Positions 33,144-41,794 of a stretch of DNA of 64,000 nt are shown one piece after another. The notes below the pieces were generated by a model. It worked only from the letters and a program-made list of their open reading frames with translations, was not told where the DNA came from and did no database searches. Made by a program: the position numbers and the translations under genes. Location of the stretch: positions 2,691,001 to 2,755,000 of the forward strand of contig NZ_CP042818.1 in assembly GCF_008153345.1 (NCBI RefSeq). The letters are read 5' to 3'. Source of the stretch: Treponema phagedenis. Its GTDB lineage: Bacteria > Spirochaetota > Spirochaetia > Treponematales > Treponemataceae. The first letter of the stretch is position 1. Every line of letters begins with the position of its first letter.

Positions 33144-33892
33144 TACGCATTAAAACAAAAGAACAGATCGACGGAATTCGCCGTTCCTGTAAAGCTTTGG
33201 CTCAACTGTTTGAGGAGCTTATTCCTCATGTAAAACCGGGAGTCAGTACAAAACAATTAGACGATTTTTGTGTTGACTTTATTACTAAAATAGGCGGGAA
33301 GCCCGCATGGTATGCGGAAGGCTTCCCCGGTGCAGCCTGTATTTCCATCAACGAAGAGGTTATACACGGTGTGCCGTCAAAAAATAAATTCGTTCAAGAA
33401 GGTGACCTTGTCTCCCTTGATATCGGCATCGATTTGGGCGGTTATATCAGCGATGCATGCAGAACCGTGCCGGTCGGTAAAGTAAGTCCCGAGCGGCTGC
33501 AATTGCTGGAAGTTACCACAAACTGTTTGGCTGCGGGAATTGCGGCATGCCAAGCGGGAAAACGCGTTAAGGCAATATCAAAAGCGGTATTCGAGCTGGC
33601 AAGTCAGTATAATTACGGCGTTGTTTACGAGTACTGCGGGCACGGCGTAGGGCTTTCCGTACACGAGCCGCCGAATATTCCAAATGTCCCTTATCCCGGC
33701 GGACCGAATGAGCGCTTGCGAGCGGGAATGGTTGTTGCCATTGAGCCGATGATCAACCTCGGCACCGATGAGGTTAAAACACTTTCCGACGGTTGGACTG
33801 TTGTAAGCGCCGACGGCTCCTGCTCCTGCCATATGGAAAACACCGTCGCCATCTTTGAAGACCACACCGAAGTGCTTACCATCCTCGATTAG
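33140..33892 (+). CDS. map: Methionine aminopeptidase, type I
   Basis: This 250-residue dimetal enzyme removes the initiator Met from nascent proteins. Metal ligands are the two Asp in SLDIGIDLGGYISDACRT, His in YCGHGVGLSVHEPP, Glu in VAIEPMINLG, and Glu in CHMENTVAIFE. Length and motifs match type Ia enzymes without the N-terminal extension. It is coupled to the J-domain gene by the ATGA overlap. The gene is followed at once by a large repeat block. Confidence 0.96.
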   Translation: MIRIKTKEQIDGIRRSCKALAQLFEELIPHVKPGVSTKQLDDFCVDFITKIGGKPAWYAEGFPGAACISINEEVIHGVPSKNKFVQEGDLVSLDIGIDLGGYISDACRTVPVGKVSPERLQLLEVTTNCLAAGIAACQAGKRVKAISKAVFELASQYNYGVVYEYCGHGVGLSVHEPPNIPNVPYPGGPNERLRAGMVVAIEPMINLGTDEVKTLSDGWTVVSADGSCSCHMENTVAIFEDHTEVLTILD

Positions 33893-33919
33893 AGTACCGG
33901 TTTTTATTCATTCAAATAC

Positions 33920-34711
33920 GGATTATAAAAAAGAGTCCGACACAATGGTTTCATTTTGCCATCCGTGGCAAAATGAAACCTGCGAGTTTTAAAGCTTTGC
34001 AATTTATTTTGCTTTAAAACATCGTTTCTGTTTGGAACCACGGGCGTCCGTGCCCGTTCTGAGTTTTGCCGTCCGTGGCAAAATTATGTCTTGCGAGTTT
34101 TAAAGCTTTGCAATCTGTCCTGCTTTAAAACGTCGCTGCTGTTTGGAACCACCGCCGTCCGTGGCGGTTCTAATTTTGCTATCCATGTCAAAAACTAAAC
34201 CGTCTGTTTGGAACCACGGGCGTCCGTGCCCGTTCTGAGTTTTGCCATCCGTGGCAAAATTATGCCTTGCGAGTTTTAAAGCTTTGCAATCTGTCCTGCT
34301 TTAAAACGTCGCTGCTGTTTGGAACCATCGCCGTCCGTGGCGGTTCTGATTTTGCTATCCATGTCAAAAACTAAACCGTCTGTTTAGAACCACCGCTACG
34401 CAGTGATTTTTAGTATTTTTGATTAAATCACTGCTGCGAGTTTAAAAGCTTCAATTTTGTAATTTACTGTTGATGCTTTTAAACATCGTTTGAATTTGTT
34501 CTGATTTTGATGTCCGTGTCAAAAACAAAACCGTCTGCGTGGAACCACCGACATCCATGGCGGTTCTGAGTTTTTGCCATCCGTGGCAAAACCAAACCTG
34601 TGAGTTTTAAAGCTTTGTACCGACTTACAGAACGTTATACGAGTTTGAAAACTCCTATTACTGCAAAGGGGCAGCCGCCCCTTGCTCATGCCTAAGCCCT
34701 GAAAAAATGAC
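33920..34711. repeat. Large composite array of nested hairpins
   Basis: About 790 bp contain an AAAAAAGAGTCCGACAC edge (33928-33944), at least six TTTTGCC...GGCAAAA hairpins with different arms, three ACGGGC-type hairpins, GTTTTAAAGC palindromes, and a long AGTTTAAAAGC...GCTTTTAAAC palindrome (about 34439-34488). It ends with AGAACGTTATACGAG and the GCTCATGCCTAAGCCCTG end module. A block of about 150 bp (around 34043-34200) is repeated at about 34224-34380. Confidence 0.8.
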
Positions 34712-34795
34712 CACAAGTATATACAGGAATAAAAAATTTATGTAACATACCTGTAAATTTTGATTTCTTAAAAATTTTTTATAGGAGACGTTGCT

Positions 34796-35470
34796 ATGAA
34801 TTATTTTGTATTAATCGGCGTTGCAATTATCATTATCGGGTTTATTGCAAAGCTTGATGTAGTGGCGGTTGTGCTTATTTCTGCACTTGCAACCGGACTT
34901 ATTGCAAAGCAGGGATTTATTGCGGTGCTTGATTCGATCGGCACCGGCTTTGTAAATAATCGGTATATGAGTTTATTTTTTATTTCCTTTCCGGTTATTG
35001 CGATTATGGAACGCTACGGACTGAAGGAGCGGGCTGCGGATTTTATCAGGAAGATTAGGGGTGCAAGTGCGGGAATGGTAATTTGGCTGTATATTTTAAT
35101 TCGTACAATAGCCGGAGCTTTTTCGATTCGCTTAGGCGGACATGTGCAATTTATTCGTCCGCTTATTCTTCCGATGGCAGAGGGTGCGGCGCAAAAGCAC
35201 GGCACATTAAGCGATGAGGATATTGAGGGAATTAAGGCACTTGCGGGCGCCTCGGAAAATTACGGAAACTTTTTCGGGCAAAATATTTTTCCCGTTGCCG
35301 GCGGAGTTCTTTTAATCACGGGAACGCTGCAGGAACAAGGGGTTCCGGTAAGCAATGCTGATATTGCAAAATACTCGATTTTAGCCGGTGTCGCGATGTT
35401 GGTTATTGCTTTGGTGCAATGCTGGCTTTTTGAACGCCATCTTAAGAAAGGAGAAAAAAACAATGCTTAG
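34796..35470 (+). CDS. 5-oxoproline transporter-type subunit, DUF969 family
   Basis: This 224-residue membrane protein has about five hydrophobic segments (first two at residues 3-20 and 24-42), and GLKERAADFIRKIRGAS is a family phrase. DUF969 and DUF979 proteins are always adjacent and usually sit beside pyroglutamyl peptidase, as here, so a role in 5-oxoproline uptake is the accepted inference. TAGGAGA lies 7 nt before the ATG. The 3' end overlaps the DUF979 start by 8 bp. Confidence 0.85.
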   Translation: MNYFVLIGVAIIIIGFIAKLDVVAVVLISALATGLIAKQGFIAVLDSIGTGFVNNRYMSLFFISFPVIAIMERYGLKERAADFIRKIRGASAGMVIWLYILIRTIAGAFSIRLGGHVQFIRPLILPMAEGAAQKHGTLSDEDIEGIKALAGASENYGNFFGQNIFPVAGGVLLITGTLQEQGVPVSNADIAKYSILAGVAMLVIALVQCWLFERHLKKGEKNNA

Positions 35471-36461
35471 TGCTATTTTTAACAACAGTATTTTAATAGA
35501 TGAAATCGTATACGGGCTTTGCGGAATTGTTTCGATTGTAACCGGCTATCTTGCACTCAAAGGCAAAAAGACTCCGATCGGAACTTTTTTATTCTGGACT
35601 ATTTTGGGTTTACTTTTTATGTTCGGTAAAGCTTTGGTGCTCTATGTTCCAAAAGGAGGTGCGATTATCGGCGGACTGCTTATTCTTTTAGGTGTGTTAA
35701 CATTAATCAAGCAGGTAAAAATGGGAGAATTTGCACCGCTTACAAAAGAAGAAATTGAAGAGAACTCAAAAAAGGTAATGAATAAGATTTTTATTCCCGC
35801 CCTGCTTTTGGGAGTGGTTGCGATGTTTTTGGCGCAGGTAAAAAGTTTTAATATCGCAATCGGTACCACTGCCGAAGGAAAGGCTATTATCTTCGGATTT
35901 TCAACTGCGCAAGTAGTTGGACTTGCCTCAATTATCGCTTTGATTGCGGCGGTGCTTTTGACAAAACCGAGCTTGAAAAATACGGTGCATGATACGTCAA
36001 AGATGTTGATGCAGGTAGGTTCTTCAAGCCTTTTGCCGCAATTGCTGGGAGTACTCGGTGCTATTTTTGCTACAGCCGGAATCGGTACAATTATCGGGAA
36101 CTTTGCGGGCGCGATTGTGCCACAAGGAATTCCGGTATTGGGCGTTATCACCTATTGTCTGGGTATGGTAATTTTTACCATGATTATGGGAAATGCTTTT
36201 GCGGCTTTTACCGTTATCACCATTGGGGTCGGCATACCTTTTGTAATCGCACAGGGCGGTAATCCTGCGGTTGTCGGCGCCTTGGGAATGACGTGCGGAT
36301 ACTGCGGAACCTTGCTTACGCCGATGGCGGCAAATTTCAATATTGTTCCCGCCGCTATTTTGGAAACGAACGATAAATATGCGCTAATTAAAACTCAGGC
36401 TTTTTTGTCTGCATTTTTAATTGTTGCACATATTATTCTGATGTTGTTGTTTGCTTTTTAA
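35463..36461 (+). CDS. 5-oxoproline transporter-type subunit, DUF979 family
   Basis: This 332-residue protein has about nine to ten membrane segments, starting with EIVYGLCGIVSIVTGYLALK. The C-terminal part has the conserved TMIMGNAFAAFTVITIG and MTCGYCGTLLTPMAANFN regions. The start at 35463 is supported by AAAGGAG 8 nt upstream; longer in-frame versions lie inside the DUF969 gene. It forms a two-component permease candidate with DUF969. Substrate is inferred from the following pcp gene. Confidence 0.87.
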   Translation: MLSAIFNNSILIDEIVYGLCGIVSIVTGYLALKGKKTPIGTFLFWTILGLLFMFGKALVLYVPKGGAIIGGLLILLGVLTLIKQVKMGEFAPLTKEEIEENSKKVMNKIFIPALLLGVVAMFLAQVKSFNIAIGTTAEGKAIIFGFSTAQVVGLASIIALIAAVLLTKPSLKNTVHDTSKMLMQVGSSSLLPQLLGVLGAIFATAGIGTIIGNFAGAIVPQGIPVLGVITYCLGMVIFTMIMGNAFAAFTVITIGVGIPFVIAQGGNPAVVGALGMTCGYCGTLLTPMAANFNIVPAAILETNDKYALIKTQAFLSAFLIVAHIILMLLFAF

Positions 36462-36631
36462 TTGATAGTGATAATAGGAGCAATAATTGAAAGAGTCTGA
36501 AACAGAGTCTTGTTTGCTATTCGGTCAAGCAAGTTTTGCTCCTTAAGCCGCTAAGGCAAAACACTGCATAATCACTGTGTTTTTTAAGATTGCTTAAATT
36601 AATTGTCTTAAATTTTTTATAGGAGAGTAAA

Positions 36632-37276
36632 ATGAAAATATTGGTTACGGGCTTTGATCCCTTCGGCGGAGAGCGCATTAACCCCGCAATAGAATCGGTA
36701 AAAAAACTGCCTGATACGATTTTAGGTGCGGATATTATCAAACTTGAAATTCCGACAGTGATCGGAAAGTCTTTGGATAAAATAAAAGAGGCGGTAAAAA
36801 AAGAGAGTCCCGATGTTGTGCTCAGTATCGGGCAGGCGGGCGGCAGGTCCGACATCACGGTTGAGCGGGTTGGTATTAACATTGACGATTGCAGAATTAA
36901 AGACAATGAGGGTAATCAGCCGATTGATACGCCGGTAGTAAAAGACGGCCCCGCCGCATACTTTGTTACAATCCCGATTAAGGCTATTGTGGAAAAACTG
37001 CGGACAAAGGGCATTCCCGCTTCGGTTTCCAACTCGGCGGGAACTTTTATCTGCAATCATGTTTGTTACGGCGTTGCGCACCTTGCCGCCTCAAGCAAAA
37101 AACCGATGAAAAGCGGCTTTATTCACATTCCGTTTTTACCCGAACAGGTTACGGATAAACCGCCGCTCACGCCGTCCATGGCTTTAGACACCATCGTGCA
37201 CGGAATCACACTCGCCATTGAGGCTATTATCGAAAATGATACGGATATAAAAGTTTCTGGCGGCAAAATTTGCTGA
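36632..37276 (+). CDS. pcp: Pyroglutamyl-peptidase I
   Basis: This 214-residue cysteine peptidase removes N-terminal 5-oxoproline from peptides. The catalytic Glu lies in ITVERVGIN, the Cys in [13 protein letters not shown], and the His in [10 protein letters not shown]. The opening [15 protein letters not shown] is the family signature. TAGGAGA lies 5-6 nt before the ATG. It is separated from DUF979 by 170 bp that carries the same TTAAATTTTTTATAGGAGA leader as the DUF969 gene, so it may have its own but similar promoter. Confidence 0.95.
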   Translation: MKILVTGFDPFGGERINPAIESVKKLPDTILGADIIKLEIPTVIGKSLDKIKEAVKKESPDVVLSIGQAGGRSDITVERVGINIDDCRIKDNEGNQPIDTPVVKDGPAAYFVTIPIKAIVEKLRTKGIPASVSNSAGTFICNHVCYGVAHLAASSKKPMKSGFIHIPFLPEQVTDKPPLTPSMALDTIVHGITLAIEAIIENDTDIKVSGGKIC

Positions 37277-37380
37277 GGTTTTAACAACTATTTTTATGCT
37301 GCGGTTTAAGCGGCGAACTGAAAGACCCGATCCATTTTATCAAACGCATGAACCGTTTGCTTGAAGCATACCCTATTTAT

Positions 37381-37413
37381 AAAAAAAAGAGAGGCAGCGT
37401 CCTCTCTTTTTTT
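37381..37413. terminator. Rho-independent terminator after pcp
   Basis: AAAAAAAAGAGAGG, loop CAGCGT, CCTCTCTTTTTTT. The stem is perfect and has A/T tails on both sides, so it can act in both directions. It is about 105 bp beyond the pcp stop. That stretch has a short coding-like run but no identifiable gene. Confidence 0.9.
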
Positions 37414-37431
37414 GCCCATTGTTTTGTGTAG

Positions 37432-37735
37432 AAGCTTGTAATTAACTCCCATTATAATAGGAGCATTGACGATAATGGCTTGCCGATTCAGCATTTCTAT
37501 GGTAAATTGCCGCGAATGCTAAAATCAGAACGGGTATGGACACCCGTGGTTCCACGTAAAAAACAGGGGGTCAGTACAAGTCGTCCTGCTCTGCGCGCAG
37601 AGGCTGTCGGGGGATGGTTTTTGGCGTGCGGAACTTTGGGGTTTTGCTTGGCGTTAGCGAGGTGTAGGCATTCCTATGGTAAATTACCCACCGTTGCGTT
37701 GTGTCGGGCTCTTTTTATAAAATTGTTTATGATTC
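37432..37735. repeat. Nested-hairpin element with atypical insert
   Basis: A left-end remnant (GCTTGTAATTAACTCCC) is followed by CTATGGTAAATTGCC (37498), ACGGGT-ATGGAC-ACCCGT, and then an unrelated GC-richer insert (about 37562-37660) not seen in other copies. A second CTATGGTAAATTACCCACC (37675) joins GTTGTGTCGGGCTC plus five T. It may be two elements fused. Confidence 0.65.
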
Positions 37736-37782
37736 ATTAAAAACGCATCGAATCATCAAAAAATGTTACACAAGGAGAAGAG

Positions 37783-38592
37783 ATGAAGAATTCAAAGAAA
37801 AAATCAAAGGAAAATCCGGTAGGTATTTTTGCAGGATTTGCCCTTTTGTCGAAAGCTCAATGGGATAAGGCAAAATTTATTTCCGATCTCAAAAAAAAAT
37901 GGGGTTTGGACGCGGTTGTAAACAACGATGGCTGGGACAAGCGTCAAGATACATTAGCCTTCGAAGTCGGTAACATGATAGCAATGGTCGGTTTTGCATC
38001 TGTTCCTATTCCAAACGCCGAAGCGGAGGAAAATGCAAAATATAACTATTTATGGAACAAGGCTGTCGAAATGGCAAAGGCACACAAAGCTCATCTCGTA
38101 GTCGCGGTAGTTGGTAAAGAGAAAAACATAATAGAAAAAGGCAAGCTTTTCAGCAAAGTTATATCCTGCCTCTGCGATCAGGATACTGTTACCGGTATTT
38201 ATGTCAATGGAACAGTGCTTGAACCGCAATTTTACAAAGATTACGCCGAAGTACTAAAAGACGGGGAGCTTCCTATTATGGTATGGATTTGGTTCGGGCT
38301 GCATCCGACGGAAACCTTTCGTGTATGTTGTTATACCAATGGGCTGAATGTATTCGGCAAGCCTGAAATGGAAATTCTGAACGCCGATGCCAATCCCAAT
38401 GATGTACGGGATTTTCTTATTGATATGACATACTATGTGATAGATGCCGATGTAACTTTGAAAGGCGGAGAAAAAATCGGATTTTCAGACAATGATGTAC
38501 ACACCATCACTCGCAGTAAGGGCGTGTTCTTGCCCGGAATGACGCTAAAAATCAGTTATGAACCAAAAAAGCCTTTTGACGAAGAAGATTGA
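37783..38592 (+). CDS. DUF4261-domain protein
   Basis: This 269-residue soluble protein starts with a Lys-rich tail, then GIFAGFALLSKAQWDKAKFI, a typical DUF4261 opening. A central HLVVAVVGKEKNIIEKGKLF and a C-terminal beta-rich part (ITRSKGVFLPGMTLKISY) follow. The function of the family is unknown. AAGGAGAAG lies 5 nt before the ATG. It stands alone between a repeat block and a decayed LRR gene. Confidence 0.8.
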   Translation: MKNSKKKSKENPVGIFAGFALLSKAQWDKAKFISDLKKKWGLDAVVNNDGWDKRQDTLAFEVGNMIAMVGFASVPIPNAEAEENAKYNYLWNKAVEMAKAHKAHLVVAVVGKEKNIIEKGKLFSKVISCLCDQDTVTGIYVNGTVLEPQFYKDYAEVLKDGELPIMVWIWFGLHPTETFRVCCYTNGLNVFGKPEMEILNADANPNDVRDFLIDMTYYVIDADVTLKGGEKIGFSDNDVHTITRSKGVFLPGMTLKISYEPKKPFDEED

Positions 38593-38712
38593 TTGTGCGT
38601 GTTAAGTAATTTTGAAGACTTCTTAGAGCGATTGAACGGAAAAATCAAATAAAAGATACACTAAATCTGACAATGACTGCTCATTAAAGGTTTTTTTACG
38701 TTCGCTTGAAGG

Positions 38713-38907
38713 CTAACTGAAAACTTTGGAGTTTTTATTTCCGTCTAAGTATATTACTGCCTTTCCCGGTGTGGCTTCATCTCGTTGTGGGAATGCTTGA
38801 AATATGGCTTTAAAGGCATCTTTAGTCAGTGTGTTTGTAGCAGCGCAATGTGGTCAGTTTGGGTAGGCTGCTTATATTTAAGGATGTGAGTTGATTGTAA
38901 CCGCAGA
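38713..38907 (-). pseudogene. LRR gene remnant (C-terminal part, frameshifted)
   Basis: Reading on the minus strand, GYNQLTSLNISS-LPKLTTLRCYKH matches the LRRs of the protein at 4693. After a one-base frame change at about 38838, LTKDAFKAIFQAFPQRDE and GKAVIYLDGNKNSKVFS match that protein's C-terminal LSAEVFKKLFEDLPERKE and GRVLLYKDGDSNYKDF. It has no start and only about 65 codons. It shows the LRR family had another copy here. Confidence 0.75.
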
Positions 38908-39021
38908 ATAATAAAACCTATTTTTATAGTGGCTTGACACCCTGCTATTAGAGTATTGCAAAGATTTTATATTTTTTTATATTGTAAGGGTATACATTTT
39001 TTTCTGTTTTAGGGGGGTATA

Positions 39022-39126
39022 ATGACAAGTGATACCGGTTTTAATCAACATGAGGCGATAGATCAAAGTAACGTCGCATTACCAAAACGAATTTTAGTGT
39101 ATGATTTAATTGCAAATACTGCATGA
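39022..39126 (+). other. 5' part of the chemoreceptor gene, ended by an in-frame TGA
   Basis: AGGGGGG (about 39011-39017) precedes an ATG at 39022. It reads 34 codons (MTSDTGFNQHEAIDQS...RILVYDLIANTA) to a TGA at 39124-39126, in the same frame as the following chemoreceptor ORF, whose ATG comes immediately after. This is most simply a TGG-to-TGA change in the first membrane segment. Confidence 0.7.
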
Positions 39127-40893
39127 ATGCTGACAGCGGTTATAACAGTTTTAATTTCCGGGGCGATGGATGCTTCAATTGTGAATACAGCCTTAGCTTC
39201 AAAATTTTTTGTTGCTACAATTGTTATTCCGCCAGCGATAGTCATTATAAAGTATAAAAAACTTAATAAACACTTACAAAATTGGAAAGAAGATCTCCTA
39301 AGTGCTCAAAAAGCCATAGTAAGCTACCAACGAACTGTACCTGTAACTCCTATTGCGGTTTCTCTTGTTTCTCCGCTTCTTATCAGTCTTGAAACGGGAA
39401 TAATTAAAGACTCTAATTTGTTTATGACATCCTATGTATTATCTGTTGGAAATGTTTTTGCTGTAGCGAGTTTTTTCGCCACACTCACAATTAGGCACCT
39501 TGAGAAATCTACAAATTTTATTCCATTAAATAAAGATTTACTCGGAATGTCGCTGACGAGTAAAATATTTATGATAAGTTTTTTTTCTTCCGTATCAATT
39601 GCTTTTCTCACACTCCTTCCATTCTTAAATAAAAATTTTGAACCTGAGTTTATAAATCTGGTTACTCGGCTTTTACCTTTGCATATATTTGGCATTGGAT
39701 TTGCTGTTGTAAATATTGTTTCCGTTATGCGTGGAAATATAAATAGACTTATGCTTATTTATGACAATATTGAAAATTTATCTCACGGAAATTATAAGCT
39801 TGACGACATTGTAATTACTTCGCGGGATGAAATAGGTTTTTTAATGACTAATTTTAACTCGTTTTTATCATTTAACAAGCAATTTTTAAAAGATATTGAC
39901 GTAGCGATAAATAAATCGAATGTAGTTGCGGATGAACTTGCCGCAAATATGAATGAAACTTCGGCAACTTTGCAACAAATAAGCGGAAATGTAAGTTCGG
40001 TAAATGAAAGTACACAAATGCAAACAAGCGGTGTGCTTGAAACCCAAGCAACAATAGAGCAAATTGCAAGAACGATTGAAAGCCTTGACAGAAATATTGA
40101 ACATCAGGCAAGCACTGTAGCCGAATCCTCTTCTGCCATCGAAGAAATGGTTGCGAATATTCATTCGGTCGCGGATGTCTTGGAAAAAAATGCGATATCA
40201 ATTGCAAATTTGGATAAACAGACGCAGACAGCTACGAATTCAACTCAAGAGGCCGCCACTCACATAGAAAAAGTTGTAGAGGCTTCGGAAGGTTTGCTTG
40301 AAGCGTCAAACGTTATTCAACATATTGCAAGTCAAACAAATCTTTTAGCAATGAATGCCGCAATTGAAGCCGCACATGCCGGAGAAGCCGGAAAGGGCTT
40401 TGCCGTTGTTGCCGATGAAATTCGAAAACTTGCGGAAGAAGCCGGTACACAGGGAAAACAAATTTCCGTAGTACTTAAAACGCTTCAGCAAGATATTGAA
40501 ACTGTTGCTAATGGTGCCAAAACAGTTGTTACACAAATTACCGAAATATCGAATTTAAGCTATGCAATACGGGATCAGGAAACTGTTATAATGAATGCAA
40601 TGGAAGAACAAACCTCCGGAAGTACGCAGGTGCTTGAAGCAATAAGGGATATTACTAAAATTACCGAAGAAGTACGGTTAGGTTCGGGTGAAATGCTTAC
40701 GGGAAACACCGAAGTCGGAAAAGAGATGACACGTCTTGCAAACGGTGCACAGCAAGTTCAAAATAGTATGCATGAAATAAGCGGCGGAACAAACCAGATC
40801 GCAAGTGCTGTTGAGCAAATTATAACTATGAGTGAAGAAAACAAAAAAGCGATTATAACAGTGATGGGGCATTTGGCAAAACTTAAATTTTAG
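39127..40893 (+). CDS. Methyl-accepting chemotaxis protein, multi-TM type (N-terminus interrupted)
   Basis: This 588-residue receptor has about five more hydrophobic segments in residues 1-200 and no large periplasmic domain. HAMP-like sequence lies near 200-250 ([18 protein letters not shown]). The signalling domain has the hairpin tip [20 protein letters not shown] and [11 protein letters not shown] at about residues 405-440. It should signal to CheA/CheW in the polar arrays. The natural start is probably 39022; the ATG at 39127 directly follows an in-frame TGA and has no ribosome site, so expression may depend on reinitiation or be lost. Annotate with caution. Confidence 0.75.
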   Translation: MLTAVITVLISGAMDASIVNTALASKFFVATIVIPPAIVIIKYKKLNKHLQNWKEDLLSAQKAIVSYQRTVPVTPIAVSLVSPLLISLETGIIKDSNLFMTSYVLSVGNVFAVASFFATLTIRHLEKSTNFIPLNKDLLGMSLTSKIFMISFFSSVSIAFLTLLPFLNKNFEPEFINLVTRLLPLHIFGIGFAVVNIVSVMRGNINRLMLIYDNIENLSHGNYKLDDIVITSRDEIGFLMTNFNSFLSFNKQFLKDIDVAINKSNVVADELAANMNETSATLQQISGNVSSVNESTQMQTSGVLETQATIEQIARTIESLDRNIEHQASTVAESSSAIEEMVANIHSVADVLEKNAISIANLDKQTQTATNSTQEAATHIEKVVEASEGLLEASNVIQHIASQTNLLAMNAAIEAAHAGEAGKGFAVVADEIRKLAEEAGTQGKQISVVLKTLQQDIETVANGAKTVVTQITEISNLSYAIRDQETVIMNAMEEQTSGSTQVLEAIRDITKITEEVRLGSGEMLTGNTEVGKEMTRLANGAQQVQNSMHEISGGTNQIASAVEQIITMSEENKKAIITVMGHLAKLKF

Positions 40894-40918
40894 TCGATGC
40901 TGTATTAATTTAATAAGC

Positions 40919-41435
40919 TGGTGGAGAGTTTTTTAATAACTCGATCCGTTTTTTAATACATCTTGCAATAATCGTAAAAAATTGTATAAAAAAGAGTCCA
41001 GGTTAGTTTTTGCCGTCCTTGGCAAAAACTAACCCACGAGTTTTAAAGCTTTGCAAACAGTCTTGCTTTAAAACATCGTTTCTGTTTGGAACCACCGCCG
41101 TCCGTGGCGGTTCTGAGTTTTTGCCGTCCTTGGCAAAAACTAACCCTGCGAGTTTTAAAGCTTTGCAAATACTTTTGCTTTAAAACATCGTTTCTGTTTG
41201 GAACCACCGCACGGCATAATTTTGCCGTCCATGGCAAAATTATACCTGCGAGTTTTAAAAGCACTTGAAAGCGGCTGTGCTTTTAAAACGTCGCTGCTGC
41301 GTGGAACCACGGGCGTCCGTGCCCGTTCTGAACTTGACAACGGTGAGTAATTTACCATAGCGATGCTAAATCCACCAGCCATCATTGCTGATGCTTCACC
41401 TTGCATAACAGTAAGTTAATTACAAAACGCTACAC
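40919..41435. repeat. Filled nested-hairpin element
   Basis: Left part AGTTTTTTAATAACTCGATCC aligns with the left flank of the copy at 29322. AAAAAAGAGTCC (40988) leads into two TTAGTTTTTGCC...GGCAAAAACTAA hairpins, GTTTTAAAGC palindromes, an ATAATTTTGCC hairpin, a GTTTTAAAAGCAC palindrome, and ACGGGC-ACGGAC-GCCCGT. CGGTGAGTAATTTACCATAG and the right end TTAATTACAAAACGCTACAC (before TA, 41436-41437) close it. Confidence 0.8.
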
Positions 41436-41548
41436 TAAACTAAAAATCTTATCTTCCCAAAAGAGCTGCAAAACTCTTGATAAGATCATCGAGATAATAA
41501 AAAACTTGAAGCTCGTACAAGCATTATTGAAAAAAGAAAAGCCGACCG

Positions 41549-41587
41549 CTAATAGCCGACATCAATTCTTTGCTATCGGCTATTAAC
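41549..41587. other. Hairpin upstream of tkt
   Basis: CTAATAGCCGA pairs with TCGGCTATTA across about 15 nt. No T-run follows. It may be a weak terminator or structured DNA; no riboswitch class is recognised. The remaining 41588-41794 holds only the tkt leader. Confidence 0.4.
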
Positions 41588-41794
41588 TTAATTTATGGAA
41601 GCGGTGTGCGGGCAGTAAAGCGATAAAAAGTATATAGAAACATTAGGATCTTGCATCCAAATCTCCTGCAAAGAAAAAACAAACAGCTTCGTGCTTTTGT
41701 CGTGCGCAATTATTATAAACTGTATTCAAAACTTTAAAAATAAGATATTATTTACAGATAAAAATATGCTTTAATTATCTGTGGAGGTTATTAT

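Noticed and set aside
33920-34711. CRISPR array
   Set aside because: Repeats are palindromic modules of different types without constant repeat/spacer lengths, and no cas genes are present.
37277-37380. Coding-like stretch after pcp (CGLSGELKDPIHFIKRMNRL)
   Set aside because: It has no start, no family I recognise and runs into the terminator; too short to call a pseudogene.
39124-39126. TGA read as selenocysteine in the chemoreceptor
   Set aside because: No bacterial SECIS-like hairpin was seen directly after the codon, and the position is in a membrane segment where Trp fits better.
41549-41794. Riboswitch upstream of tkt
   Set aside because: Only one simple hairpin is present; no conserved riboswitch core was recognised.
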